Numbered from the stretch's first letter, positions 9,221 through 17,620 are shown. The stretch is DNA of 64,000 nucleotides from Nocardioides sp. 503 (GCF_004522095.1 NZ_SPUI01000002.1:930001-994000), one strand, 5' to 3'. Notes: a model not told the origin generated them from the letters alone. Numbers and translations are program-made.

Positions 9221-10075
9221 GTGAACGCACGACACCGCCTCGGCGCCGCTCTGGTCCTGGTCCTGGGCCTGCTCGGCCTCACCGGGTGTGCGGCCTCCGG
9301 CGAGGGCGGCGCGCCCGCGGACGCGACGGGCAACATGGTCAGTGACCGTCCGGTCGCCGCGCCGAAGCACCCGCGATGGTTCTCCGGGCAGCTGGTGGTC
9401 GAGCCCGCCGGGGCCGGTCGGGCCTGCCTGCTCCTGGACACCGACGACGGGTCCTACGTCCTCCGCACGGCGCGCACCCACCTCGAGATCAGGGCCTGGC
9501 AGCGTGACGGTGCGTTCGACGCGACCAGGTCGGGCGTCGTGGCGAACGGCCGGGTCGTCGCGCCGTACGGCGACGAGCTGACCTCGATCCGCGGCCGGGT
9601 CGTCGCGGACGCCGACGGCGAGTGCGACACGCACCCGACGCTCTCCGTCGCGCGCGCGGTGCGGGGTGAGCGCTCGATGCCGGAGTCGACGCCCGATCCG
9701 TCGCTCGCCGGGCACCCCGACGCGGGCGCTGGTGGCTCCGGCCCGCTCCTCGCGGAGCCCGCGGTGCGCTGGATGAAGGGCGAGCTCACCGTGGTGCGCG
9801 GCAACCAGCGTGACGGCTACTGCCTGGCCATCGACACCGCTGCCGGGGCCTACACCCTGGGCAGCTCGAGCAAGGCCTACGACGTCGTCGTCTCCGAGGT
9901 CGAGGGCGGCGTCGACCGCCGTCGCACCGGGATCCACCACCACGGCCGCGACCCGCTCGGGATGTATGCGTCCGTCGGCCAGCAGGTCGAGCTCCTCGGC
10001 CGGCTGTACGGCGACAACACCGACTTCCACTGCAGCAGCTACTACTCGTTCTCGATCACCGACGTCGCGCCGTAG
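9221..10075 (+). CDS. Putative secreted lipoprotein, unknown function
   Basis: A 284-residue protein starting at GTG 9221, with a signal peptide ending in the lipobox LTGC (Cys23) and therefore probably anchored in the outer leaflet of the membrane. The mature part holds two related beta-rich halves, each with W..G.L.V followed by a Cys-Leu stretch and DT..G.Y.L (about residues 47-80 and 185-215). This suggests an internal duplication of a small OB- or beta-barrel-like domain. No catalytic motif is seen and no family is recognised. No operon partner is evident. Confidence 0.7.
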   Translation: MNARHRLGAALVLVLGLLGLTGCAASGEGGAPADATGNMVSDRPVAAPKHPRWFSGQLVVEPAGAGRACLLLDTDDGSYVLRTARTHLEIRAWQRDGAFDATRSGVVANGRVVAPYGDELTSIRGRVVADADGECDTHPTLSVARAVRGERSMPESTPDPSLAGHPDAGAGGSGPLLAEPAVRWMKGELTVVRGNQRDGYCLAIDTAAGAYTLGSSSKAYDVVVSEVEGGVDRRRTGIHHHGRDPLGMYASVGQQVELLGRLYGDNTDFHCSSYYSFSITDVAP

Positions 10076-10102
10076 CTCAGCCCTCGTCGTACGCCGCGAG
10101 AG

Positions 10103-10135
10103 CTCACTGCCGAGGCCATGGAGCCGGTCGCGGTC
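10103..10135 (+). repeat. Remnant of the 3' end of a luciferase-like oxidoreductase gene
   Basis: These 33 bases match the last sense codons of the oxidoreductase at 7785-8774 (positions 8739-8771) at 30 of 33 positions. They still read LTAEAMEPVAV in frame, but without the stop and without any preceding gene body. It looks like a leftover of a duplication or of a lost paralogue. Confidence 0.6.
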
Positions 10136-10153
10136 CGGGCGCGTGGCGCGGCG

Positions 10154-11455
10154 TCAGCCGAGCGGGTCGCTGGCGCGGCCAGGCTCGGCACCGAACTCGA
10201 CCTGTCGTGACCCCCTGTGCTCACCGTGCCAGTCCAGGCACAGCACCGTCGCGTCGTCGCGCAGCCTGCCGCCCGTGGCCTCCAGCGCGCCGTCGGCGAG
10301 CGCCCGCACGACCTCGCGCGGATGGAGCTCGCGGCTCTCCAGGATCGCGCGCGAGATGGCGCTGTCCATGTCGTTGCGGTCGAGCATCCCGTCGGTGAGG
10401 AGGATGATCCGGTCGCCGGGACGCAGCTGCACGCGCGTGCTCCCGTAGGTGACGTCCTCGAACATCCCGAGCGCCAGGTCCACGCGGAGCTCGAGGGTGT
10501 TCAATGCGCCGTCGCGCAGGAGGTACGGCGCGACATGTCCGGCGTTGAGCAGGTCCAACGCCCCGGTCCTCAGCGCCAGACGTCCGACGATCCCCGTCAC
10601 GAAGTCCTCGCCGGTGCCGCGCGGGTGCTCGCAGAGCGCGGCGTTGGTGGCCGCGGCCTGCTCCACCAGCGACAACCCGCTCCGGCGGCCGCCCCGCAGG
10701 CCGGCGAGACACATGCTCGCGGTCAGGGCTGCCTCGACCCCGTGACCCATGGCGTCCGTGAGCGAGAGGTGCAGGAAGTCGCGCGCCAGGCTGTAGTCGA
10801 ACGTGTCGCCCCCGATCGACGCTGCCGGCTCGAGCCAGCCGGCGAGCGTGAACGCGGCCGCCTCGCAGGTGCGGGCGGACGGCAGCAGACGCTGCTGGAT
10901 CTCGGCGGACAGGCTGTAGTTCTCGGTGCGCTGGCCCCACTCGTACAGGTCCGTGTGCCGTCGGTTGGCGATGACGACGAACGCCAGCAGGTGAGCCACT
11001 TGGGCGATCTCGGTCACGGTCTCGTCGGCCGGCCGTTCGGGCAGGAACATCTCGAGCAGGCCGATGGACTCTCCTCGCTCGGTCACGGGTGCCAGGAGTC
11101 GGTGGCGTCCGGTGGGCGGGGTGTCAGGGGAGGGTGCGATGACCTGCACCGTCTGCGTCCTCAGCGCTTGCTCGTCCGGCCCGCCGTCGAGAGTGATCCG
11201 CGTTGCCGAGTCCTCGTCGTGCCTGCGCTCGCCGTTGTCCTCGTCGCCCTCGTCGCGGGTCCCGGGCGCACCGACGGAGGGGACGTGGGCCAGGCGCACG
11301 AGTGCCCGTCCGGACGCGTCGGTGATCAGGAACGACACCTCGGTCGCGCCAAAGACCAGCGCCAGCTCGCGCGCCACCTCCTCAGCGGCTCGCACGGGCG
11401 ACGCAGCCTCGGCCGCCTGCAGAAGACGGCCGACGTCGAGCTTCCGCCTCGTCAC
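10154..11455 (-). CDS. GAF domain - SpoIIE-type PP2C phosphatase
   Basis: A 433-residue cytoplasmic signalling protein. Residues ~1-175 form a GAF-like sensor, containing a short acidic low-complexity insertion at about 67-82. Residues ~190-410 are a SpoIIE/RsbU-type PP2C phosphatase, with ASIGGDTFDYSL and LTDAMGHGVEAAL supplying metal-binding Asp residues and LTDGMLDRN near the end. Such proteins dephosphorylate anti-sigma-factor antagonists in partner-switching stress pathways. No anti-sigma or antagonist gene is adjacent, so the partner is unknown. The downstream intergenic carries no clear hairpin. Confidence 0.88.
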   Translation of the reverse strand: MTRRKLDVGRLLQAAEAASPVRAAEEVARELALVFGATEVSFLITDASGRALVRLAHVPSVGAPGTRDEGDEDNGERRHDEDSATRITLDGGPDEQALRTQTVQVIAPSPDTPPTGRHRLLAPVTERGESIGLLEMFLPERPADETVTEIAQVAHLLAFVVIANRRHTDLYEWGQRTENYSLSAEIQQRLLPSARTCEAAAFTLAGWLEPAASIGGDTFDYSLARDFLHLSLTDAMGHGVEAALTASMCLAGLRGGRRSGLSLVEQAAATNAALCEHPRGTGEDFVTGIVGRLALRTGALDLLNAGHVAPYLLRDGALNTLELRVDLALGMFEDVTYGSTRVQLRPGDRIILLTDGMLDRNDMDSAISRAILESRELHPREVVRALADGALEATGGRLRDDATVLCLDWHGEHRGSRQVEFGAEPGRASDPLG

Positions 11456-11503
11456 CTCAGGAGCATAGGGCAGCCCCCGGTGCCGGAAACAGCACGGCAG
11501 CCC

Positions 11504-11535
11504 TTGACATGGAACTCGAACAACTGTTCTAATAT
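11504..11535 (+). promoter_or_regulatory. Promoter with SOS (LexA) box
   Basis: TTGACA (11504-11509) forms a consensus -35, and the -10 is TCTAAT or TAATAT (11528-11535). Between them, TCGAACAACTGTTCTA (11516-11531) matches the actinobacterial LexA box TCGAAC-N4-GTTCGA with one mismatch. LexA bound here would block the promoter, so the downstream DUF222/HNH gene should be induced by DNA damage. Confidence 0.7.
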
Positions 11536-11653
11536 CGACAGATGCAGTAGTCCTCCGGTGATCCGGAGCTCGTCATGCGACGCGCTGGCATCGACGTTCT
11601 CATGAGTCCCGGTGGGTGGGTCCCCGGGCGACCGTCGACCTCCAGGTGTGGGC

Positions 11654-12886
11654 ATGTCCGAGTCGTTCGCTCCGCAGCATCCGGTGCTGGCCGCGGTGTC
11701 GACGATCGAGGACGCCCTGGCGGAGCTCGCCGAGGTCGACCCGATCTACATGTCGACGGACGACAAGGCCGCGGCCCTGCTCCGCCTCAGTGCGTTGAGC
11801 GACCGGACCGAGGAGCTGCGGCTGCGCGTGATGGCCTCGGCCGACGACGTCGCCGAGCGGGACGGCGCTCGTGACGTCGCGGCCTGGCTGGCGCACCACG
11901 CACGACGTGACCGCGGCGAGTGTCGCCGCCGCCTGCGGCTGGCAGGGGACCTGCTGAAGCACCCGGTCGTGGCCGGGGCGCTGCGGGAGGGGATGGTCAA
12001 CGTGGGTCAGGCCGAGGTCGTCGTGCGCGCCGTCAAGGAGCTCCCTGCCGAGGTGGGTGAGGAGACCCGCGCCCTGGCCGAGACGCAGCTCGTGACCGAG
12101 GCGCAGCAGTTCGGTCCGCGTGAGCTGCGGGAGCTGGGGCGTCGGGTCCTGGACGTCGTGGCGCCCGACGTCAACGACGGCCTGGAGGCCCGCCTGCTCG
12201 AGCAGGAGGAGGCGCGGGCCCGCAAGCGCACCTTCCTCAGGACGCGGCGCAACGGCGACGGCACCACCGACCTCCACCTCCGCGTGGCCGACGCCGTGTG
12301 CGACCGGCTGCTCACCTACCTCCATGCCTTCGCGGCGCCGCGTCGCGAGCGCGAGAACGCCCCCGACGACCGACGGCCCTACGACCAGCGGATGGGCGAG
12401 GCGTTCGGCTCCTTCCTCGAGTCCGTCGACCCCGACCGCATGCCGCTCCACGGCGGCGACGCGACCACCGTGCTGGTCCACATCGACCTCGAGACGCTGC
12501 AGGCCGAGCACGGGGTCGCCTTCGTGGGCGACGAGCCGATCTCGGCCGGCGAGGCGCGCCGGCTGGCGTGCACGGCGGGCATCATCCCCGTGGTGCTCGG
12601 CGGTCAGAGCCAGGTGCTCGACCTGGGGCGGACGCGCCGCCTCTACTCGCCACCGCAGCGCAAGGCGCTCGCCGTGCACCAGCGCACGTGTCGGGCCGAG
12701 GGCTGCGACATCCCGTCAGCCTGGTGCGAGGTCCACCACGGCGGCACCCCCTGGTCCCGGGGTGGCAAGACCGACCTGGCCGACGGGGACCTGTTCTGCT
12801 CGTTCCACCACCACCTGGCCCACGACCATCGCTACCTGCTCGTCCGCCTCTCCGACGGGGGAGTCCGCTTCCACCGGCGGACGTAG
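11654..12886 (+). CDS. DUF222 / HNH endonuclease protein (13E12 family)
   Basis: A 410-residue protein with an N-terminal helical DUF222 domain (about residues 20-310) and a C-terminal HNH nuclease motif (about 340-400). The motif comprises CRAEGCDIPSAWCEVHH, with zinc-ligand cysteines and the catalytic His pair, then GGKTDLADGDLFCSFHHHLAH. This architecture is that of the M. tuberculosis 13E12 repeat family, some members of which are LexA-regulated. ATG 11654 is preferred to the in-frame GTG at 11612. It may cleave DNA, but a role in mobile elements or defence is not established. No transposase or inverted terminal repeats were seen beside it. Confidence 0.85.
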   Translation: MSESFAPQHPVLAAVSTIEDALAELAEVDPIYMSTDDKAAALLRLSALSDRTEELRLRVMASADDVAERDGARDVAAWLAHHARRDRGECRRRLRLAGDLLKHPVVAGALREGMVNVGQAEVVVRAVKELPAEVGEETRALAETQLVTEAQQFGPRELRELGRRVLDVVAPDVNDGLEARLLEQEEARARKRTFLRTRRNGDGTTDLHLRVADAVCDRLLTYLHAFAAPRRERENAPDDRRPYDQRMGEAFGSFLESVDPDRMPLHGGDATTVLVHIDLETLQAEHGVAFVGDEPISAGEARRLACTAGIIPVVLGGQSQVLDLGRTRRLYSPPQRKALAVHQRTCRAEGCDIPSAWCEVHHGGTPWSRGGKTDLADGDLFCSFHHHLAHDHRYLLVRLSDGGVRFHRRT

Positions 12887-12957
12887 GCCGACCGATGAGT
12901 CCGCCTGAGTCCGGCGGTCACCACGACGACCGCGACCGCCTCCCGAAGGACACCGCC

Positions 12958-13296
12958 ATGCCCAGATTCGTCACGATCGGCTACGGCGACCGCGAGGGCT
13001 ACGACCGCACCGCGCCCCAGGTGCGAGACGAGGCGCATGCCCACGACCGGCGCCTCCAGGACGGCGGGGTCACGCCCATGGTCGGGGTGGCCGGCCCGCC
13101 TGTGCAGGTCCGCAACCACGAGGCAGTGGGGGTCAGGACGACGGACGGCCCCTACCTGCGGTCGGCGCTGCCCGTCGCCGGCTTCGCCATCGTGGAGGCC
13201 TCCGATCTCGACGAGGCGGTGAGGCTCGTGTCGGGCACCCCCTGCGCGGTCGCCCACGGAGTGGTCGAGGTGTGGCCGCTCATCGAGGCCGACTGA
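12958..13296 (+). CDS. YCII-domain protein
   Basis: A 112-residue protein of the YCII/DGPF family. It begins MPRFVTIGYGDREGYD, contains the family-like TTDGPYLRSALPVAGFAIVEA, and ends with the strand VEVWPLIE. AAGGA lies eight bases before the ATG. The family is a small ferredoxin-like fold, sometimes linked to ECF sigma factors and otherwise of unknown function. No sigma factor is adjacent here. A second family member lies at 48175-48507. Confidence 0.75.
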   Translation: MPRFVTIGYGDREGYDRTAPQVRDEAHAHDRRLQDGGVTPMVGVAGPPVQVRNHEAVGVRTTDGPYLRSALPVAGFAIVEASDLDEAVRLVSGTPCAVAHGVVEVWPLIEAD

Positions 13297-13335
13297 CAGG
13301 CGCTCACGTCGACCGCCAGTGGGTACCGGTCGCCC

Positions 13336-13455
13336 ATGACCACCGACCCGACGCCCGAGCACGACCAGGACTCCGAGCCGCCGACCCCGGACGGCCAGGA
13401 GCCCAACACCCAGCAGCCGGGTCCGCACCCGGACCCGCCTCCGGGCGAGGAGTAG
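13336..13455 (+). CDS. Short acidic proline-rich protein, hypothetical
   Basis: A 39-codon frame starting at ATG 13336 and made almost only of Pro, Asp, Glu, Gln and Thr, ending PDPPPGEE. Such sequences are likely disordered. Codon choice looks coding, but low complexity makes this weak evidence. No ribosome-binding site stands out. Confidence 0.35.
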   Translation: MTTDPTPEHDQDSEPPTPDGQEPNTQQPGPHPDPPPGEE

Positions 13456-13492
13456 GCACCCGGGCGGGCCGTCTGCTGAGAGAGTGGCCGGC

Positions 13493-13689
13493 ATGACGAC
13501 CTCGGACCCCAAGGCCACGCTCGTCGACTACCTCCAGCAGGCGCGCGAGGCGATCGTGTGGAAGCTCGAGGGCCTCGGTGAGTACGACGCCCGCCGGCCG
13601 CTGACCCCCACCGGCACTGGCCGGCGCACGTCGCCCGGGTCGAGCGCGCCGCCCGCGCAGCCGGGGGAGACCCGACCGACAGTGCATAA
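13493..13689 (+). pseudogene. Broken DinB/DUF664-family gene with internal deletion
   Basis: The first ~40 codons (MTTSDPKATLVDYLQQAREA, then WKLEGLGEYDARRPLTPTGT) are a recognisable N-terminus of the DinB/DUF664 mycothiol-related family. Immediately after TPTG the reading shifts by one base, and the new frame gives HWPAHVARVERAARAAGGD and a TAA at 13687. This looks like the extreme C-terminus of the same family. Roughly the middle three quarters, including the metal-binding His residues, are missing. An out-of-frame internal deletion explains this best. Confidence 0.65.
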
Positions 13690-13720
13690 GTTGCGACCGT
13701 CCAGGGATGTCGACCAAAAC

Positions 13721-13734
13721 AAGAACGTGTTCTA
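13721..13734. promoter_or_regulatory. KstR operator upstream of hsaA
   Basis: AAGAACGTGTTCTA differs from TnnAACnnGTTnnA only at its first base. Its right half continues into a TAGTAT -10 box (13733-13738), about 30 bases before the hsaA ATG. The leader contains ACAGGAG as ribosome-binding site. Confidence 0.85.
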
Positions 13735-13768
13735 GTATTGACCTGTCCCACCACGACAGGAGTTCTCG

Positions 13769-14935
13769 ATGTCCCAGGCTGTGCTCGACGGCGTACGCGA
13801 CCTGCTTCCCACGTTCCGTGAGCGTGCGGACGAGACCGAGCGCCTGCGCGTGGTTCCGGAGTCCAACATCAAGGAGCTGGAGGAGACCGGGTTCTTCAAG
13901 CTGCTCCAGCCGAAGCGCTTCGACGGCTTCGAGTCCGACCCGGTCGACTTCTACACCGCGGTGCGCGACATCGCGGGCGCCTGCGGCTCGACCGGCTGGG
14001 TCTCCAGCGTGGTCGGGGTGCACCCCTGGCAGGTCGCGCTGTTCTCCGACGAGGCCCAGCAGGCGGTGTGGGGCGAGGACACCAACACCCGGCTGAGCTC
14101 CTCCTACGCGCCCACCGGCAAGGCCACCGTCACCGACGGGGGCTACACCCTGTCGGGCAAGTGGAGCTTCTCGTCGGGCTGCGACCACTGCTCGTGGGTG
14201 CTGCTCGGCGGCCTCGTGTTCAACGAGGAGGGCAACGTCATCGACTTCAAGACGTTCATGGTGCCCCGCGAGAAGTACACGATCATCGACGTCTGGCACA
14301 TGGTCGGCCTCAGCGGCACCGGCTCCAACGACATCCTCGTGGAGGAGCAGTTCATCCCCGAGGCGTTCACGCTGAGCATGGGCGAGACCGGGCAGTGCAA
14401 GGGCCCCGGCCAGGAGCAGAACACCTCCGACCTCTACAAGCTGCCCTTCCACTCGATCTTCACCGGCACCATCACCACGCCGATCATCGGCATGGCCATG
14501 GGCGCCTACGCCGAGCACGTCGAGATGCAGCAGGCCCGCAGCCGTGCGGCGTACCTCGGGGAGAAGGCGTCCAAGGACCCCTTCGCCATGGTCCGCATCG
14601 CGCGGGCCTCCTCCGAGATCGACGCGGCCTGGGCGCTGCTGACCAACAACATCCGCGAGGAGATGGCCTACGTCCAGCGTGGCGAGAAGATCCCGCTCGG
14701 GCTGCGCCTGAAGGTGCGCCGCGACCAGGTCATCGGCAGCGAGCGCGCGATCGAGGCCATCGACGCGCTGTTCGAGGCCTCCGGTGGCCGGGCGCTGGCC
14801 CAGGGCACCTACCTCCAGCGCGCCTGGCGCGACGCGCACGCCGGCCGCGTGCACGCCGCCAACGACCCCGAGCGGGCGCTGCAGATGTTCGGTGCCCACG
14901 AGTTCGGCCACAAGGTCGACCCCGGGATGTACTGA
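13769..14935 (+). CDS. hsaA: 3-HSA 4-hydroxylase oxygenase component HsaA
   Basis: A 388-residue member of the acyl-CoA-dehydrogenase-fold, group D flavin monooxygenases. It hydroxylates 3-hydroxy-9,10-secoandrosta-1,3,5(10)-triene-9,17-dione (3-HSA) to the catechol, using reduced flavin supplied by HsaB. Diagnostic stretches are ELEETGFFKLLQPKRFDGF, ACGSTGWVSSVVGVHPWQ, the GKWSFSSGCDHCSW flavin pocket and the terminal FGAHEFGHKVDPGMY. It is the first gene of hsaADCB, directly behind a KstR operator. The stop is three bases before hsaD. Confidence 0.95.
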   Translation: MSQAVLDGVRDLLPTFRERADETERLRVVPESNIKELEETGFFKLLQPKRFDGFESDPVDFYTAVRDIAGACGSTGWVSSVVGVHPWQVALFSDEAQQAVWGEDTNTRLSSSYAPTGKATVTDGGYTLSGKWSFSSGCDHCSWVLLGGLVFNEEGNVIDFKTFMVPREKYTIIDVWHMVGLSGTGSNDILVEEQFIPEAFTLSMGETGQCKGPGQEQNTSDLYKLPFHSIFTGTITTPIIGMAMGAYAEHVEMQQARSRAAYLGEKASKDPFAMVRIARASSEIDAAWALLTNNIREEMAYVQRGEKIPLGLRLKVRRDQVIGSERAIEAIDALFEASGGRALAQGTYLQRAWRDAHAGRVHAANDPERALQMFGAHEFGHKVDPGMY

Positions 14936-14938
14936 GGC

Positions 14939-15826
14939 ATGAGCGACTTCTCCCAGGAGGCGACCCGCCGGTCGGCGAAGGCCCGTGAGCTCACGCTCAA
15001 CTACTACGAGGCGGGGGAGGCCTCCGACGTCGGTGGCGGCCTGCCGCTCGTGATGCTGCACGGCGGCGGCCCGGGCGCCAGCGCGTGGTCCAACTTCGGC
15101 CGCGCGCTGCCCGGCTTCGCGACGTCGTTCCGCACCCTGCTGGTCGACCAGCCCGGCTTCGGCGGGTCCGACAAGCCGCCGGTGGTCGGCAACTTCTACC
15201 GCCACGCCGCCGACCACGTCGTCGCCCTGCTCGACGAGCTCGGGATCGAGCGGGTCCACCTGCTCGGCAACAGCCTCGGCGGCGGTACGGCGATGCGGCT
15301 CGCGCTCACCTACCCCGACCGGGTCGGCCGGCTGGTGCTGATGGGCCCCGGCGGGCTGTCGCTCAACCTCTTCCACGCCGACCCCACCGAGGGCGTCCAG
15401 CGGCTCATGGACTTCGGCGCCGACCCCACCCGCGAGGCCCTGCGCGCGTTCATCTCCACGATGGTCGTCGACCAGTCGCTGGTGACCGACGAGCTCGTCG
15501 AGGAGCGCTTCGCCGACGCCACGGCGCCCGGCGCCCAGGAGGCCATGCGCTCGATGGGCATGTCGTTCTGGAACCCCGAGACCGCCGAGGACGGCATGCT
15601 GTGGCGCGAGGCGCACCGCCTGCGCAAGCACACGCTGCTCACCTGGGGCCGCGAGGACCGCGTCAACCCGCTCGACGGCGCCATGGTCGCGCTCAAGCTG
15701 ATCCCGAAGGCGTCGCTGCATGTGTTCCCGAACTGCGGGCACTGGGCGCAGATCGAGGCGGCCGAGGAGTTCCGCGAGGTCGCCACCGCCTTCTACGCGC
15801 GCCACACCGAGAGGCCACGCCCATGA
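14939..15826 (+). CDS. hsaD: 4,5:9,10-diseco-DHSA hydrolase HsaD
   Basis: A 295-residue alpha/beta-hydrolase of the meta-cleavage-product hydrolase family. The oxyanion-hole HGGGPGASAW is followed by nucleophile Ser112 in GNSLGGG, Asp240 in WGREDRVNP and His268 in PNCGHWAQ, a complete catalytic triad. It cleaves the C-C bond of the meta-cleavage product, giving 9,17-dioxo-disecoandrostanoate (DOHNAA) and 2-hydroxyhexadienoate for HsaE. Its stop overlaps the hsaC ATG (ATGA). Confidence 0.95.
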   Translation: MSDFSQEATRRSAKARELTLNYYEAGEASDVGGGLPLVMLHGGGPGASAWSNFGRALPGFATSFRTLLVDQPGFGGSDKPPVVGNFYRHAADHVVALLDELGIERVHLLGNSLGGGTAMRLALTYPDRVGRLVLMGPGGLSLNLFHADPTEGVQRLMDFGADPTREALRAFISTMVVDQSLVTDELVEERFADATAPGAQEAMRSMGMSFWNPETAEDGMLWREAHRLRKHTLLTWGREDRVNPLDGAMVALKLIPKASLHVFPNCGHWAQIEAAEEFREVATAFYARHTERPRP

Positions 15827-16722
15827 CCATCGAGATCCGGTCGATGGGCTACGTCCGCGTCGCCAGCACCGACCTCGACCAGTGGACGACGTTCGCCGGC
15901 AAGGTGCTCGGGCTCGCCGCCGGTCGCGGCCCGAACCCCGACCACCAGTACTGGCGCATCGACCAGGTCTCGGCCCGCCTCGTCGTGTTCCCCTCCGACG
16001 TCGACCAGCTCGCCGCGACCGGCTGGGAGGTCGCCGACCACCGCGCCCTGCAGGAGGCGCGCGAGCACCTGCAGAAGGCCGGCGTCGCGTTCGAGGAGGG
16101 CACCCGCGAGGAGCTCGACGAGCGTCGGGTGCAGGAGCTGGTGCGCTTCTCCGACCCGTGGGACAACGTCTTCGAACTCTTCCACGGCATCACCTACGAG
16201 TCGCGCCCGGTGGTCACGCCGTACGCCGCCCGCTTCGTCACCGGCGACCAGGGGATGGGCCACATCGTGCTGCCCGTCCTCGACGACGTCGAGGCGCTGC
16301 GCTTCTACACCGACGTGCTCGGCTTCCGCCTGCGCGACTCGATGAGCATGCCCGGCGAGTTCGTCGGCAAGGAGCCGGGCTCCAAGGTCTGGCTGCGGTT
16401 CCTGGGCGTCAACCCCCGGCACCACTCGCTGGCGTTCCTGCCGATGCCCAACCCCGCCAAGTGCGTCCACATCATGCTCGAGGTCGACGAGCTCGACCAC
16501 GTGGGTCGCGCGCTGGAGCGCGTGCGCAAGCACCAGGCACCGCTCTCGGCCACGCTCGGGCGGCACATGAACGACGAGATGGTGTCCTTCTACGTCAGGT
16601 CGCCCGGCGGCTTCGACATCGAGTTCGGTACCGACGGCCTGCAGGTCGACGACGCCCGCTGGGTGGCGCGCGAGTCGACCGCGGTCTCCTACTGGGGCCA
16701 CGACTTCGGCGGCGGCCGATGA
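15823..16722 (+). CDS. hsaC: 3,4-DHSA extradiol dioxygenase HsaC
   Basis: A 299-residue type I extradiol dioxygenase built from two glyoxalase-like modules. The non-haem iron ligands are His147 (GMGHIVLPV), His216 (KCVHIMLEV) and Glu267 (GFDIEFG), with second-shell His near HHSLAF. It opens the catechol ring made by HsaA meta to the hydroxyls. The ATG overlaps the hsaD stop by four bases, indicating coupled translation. Confidence 0.95.
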   Translation: MTIEIRSMGYVRVASTDLDQWTTFAGKVLGLAAGRGPNPDHQYWRIDQVSARLVVFPSDVDQLAATGWEVADHRALQEAREHLQKAGVAFEEGTREELDERRVQELVRFSDPWDNVFELFHGITYESRPVVTPYAARFVTGDQGMGHIVLPVLDDVEALRFYTDVLGFRLRDSMSMPGEFVGKEPGSKVWLRFLGVNPRHHSLAFLPMPNPAKCVHIMLEVDELDHVGRALERVRKHQAPLSATLGRHMNDEMVSFYVRSPGGFDIEFGTDGLQVDDARWVARESTAVSYWGHDFGGGR

Positions 16723-16780
16723 GCCCCGAGCTCGCCGGCCCGTGTCGGGTGACGACCGTCCCAGTGGAACCATGGGGTCC

Positions 16781-17413
16781 ATGACCTCGAGCCCCGAGAT
16801 CCCCGAGGGGATGAGCCCCGACGCCCGGGAGTCGTGGCCGAGCCCGGAGCTGATCAGCTCCTGGCTGGGCGACGTGGACTTCGACGTCGAGTGGCGCCCG
16901 GGCGAGGTCTCGGGCGTGCACGCCGACGACGAGGAGGCCGTGGCACGCGCCCGCACCTTCCGCGACGTCCTGGGCAGCTTCGCCTCCGGCGTCACCGTCG
17001 TGACCGCCGTGAGCGGCGGCGAGCCCGTGGGCATGACCTGCCAGTCGTTCTCCAGCGTCTCGCTCGACCCGCCGCTGGTGCTCTTCATCCCGGCCAAGAC
17101 CTCGCGCGCGTGGCCGCTGATGCAGCGCGCCGGCAGGTTCTGCGTCAACTTCCTGGCCCACGACCAGGCCGAGCTGTCCAACGCGATGGCCAGCCGGGGC
17201 AACGACAAGTTCGCCGGGGTCGGCTGGGAGCCGACTTCGCAGACCGGCTCGCCGCTGCTGCACGGTGCCCTGGGATACGTCGACTGCGCGATCCACGCCG
17301 TCCACGAGGCCGGCGACCACTACGTCGTCATCGGCCGGGTGCTGGACCTGGCACTGCACGGCCCGGAGCAGCCGCTGCTGTTCTACCGCGGCAAGTACGC
17401 CACGACCGACTGA
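16781..17413 (+). CDS. hsaB: Flavin reductase HsaB
   Basis: A 210-residue NAD(P)H:flavin oxidoreductase of the HpaC/flavin-reductase-like family that feeds reduced FMN/FAD to HsaA. The conserved FASGVTVVTA, GMTCQSFSSVSLDPPLVLFIP and FCVNFLA blocks lie from about residue 60. About 45 residues precede the domain and are rich in Pro, Ser and Glu, an N-terminal extension relative to the ~190-residue M. tuberculosis protein. ATG 16781 is preferred; an in-frame start at 16742 would add 13 more residues. It is the last gene of hsaADCB. Confidence 0.9.
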   Translation: MTSSPEIPEGMSPDARESWPSPELISSWLGDVDFDVEWRPGEVSGVHADDEEAVARARTFRDVLGSFASGVTVVTAVSGGEPVGMTCQSFSSVSLDPPLVLFIPAKTSRAWPLMQRAGRFCVNFLAHDQAELSNAMASRGNDKFAGVGWEPTSQTGSPLLHGALGYVDCAIHAVHEAGDHYVVIGRVLDLALHGPEQPLLFYRGKYATTD

Positions 17414-17473
17414 GCGGTCGCCGTACGCACGCGGGTGCTGCTGGTCCTGCGGGGTGTAACTGGTCCGGTGCGC

Positions 17474-17566
17474 TCAGAGCTGGGTGCGGCGGGGGTTCGC
17501 GGTCATGCCGACGTTGACGTCGGAGGTGTCGTAGGCGGGCTTGGCGGCGGTGGTCTTCGAGGTCAT
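17474..17566 (-). CDS. Possible 30-residue peptide, unknown
   Basis: A short minus-strand frame from ATG 17566 to TGA 17474, beginning MTSKTTAAKPAYDTSDVNVG. No Shine-Dalgarno is seen, but CAGACT (17578-17573) lies exactly six bases before the ATG, the spacing found at several other probable leaderless starts here. Three 11-bp-spaced CCTCA direct repeats sit where an activator would bind. Whether it is translated is unknown. The regulatory layout is the main argument for it. Confidence 0.35.
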   Translation of the reverse strand: MTSKTTAAKPAYDTSDVNVGMTANPRRTQL

Positions 17567-17587
17567 GACAGAAGTCTGGCGTGCCCA

Positions 17588-17620
17588 CCTCAGCGCTTCC
17601 TCAAGGCCGCCTCAAGGCTC
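17588..17620. promoter_or_regulatory. Three 11-bp direct repeats (CCTCA boxes), possible response-regulator site
   Basis: CCTCAGCGCTT, CCTCAAGGCCG and CCTCAAGGCTC follow one another without gaps. Less similar units continue with the same period to 17653. An 11-bp direct-repeat period is that of OmpR/PhoB-family response regulators. The array lies upstream of the short minus-strand frame at 17566-17474. Confidence 0.5.

Noticed and set aside
11654..12886. Insertion sequence or mobile element around the HNH gene
   Set aside because: No terminal inverted repeats, target duplications or transposase domain were seen. The gene has an ordinary promoter.
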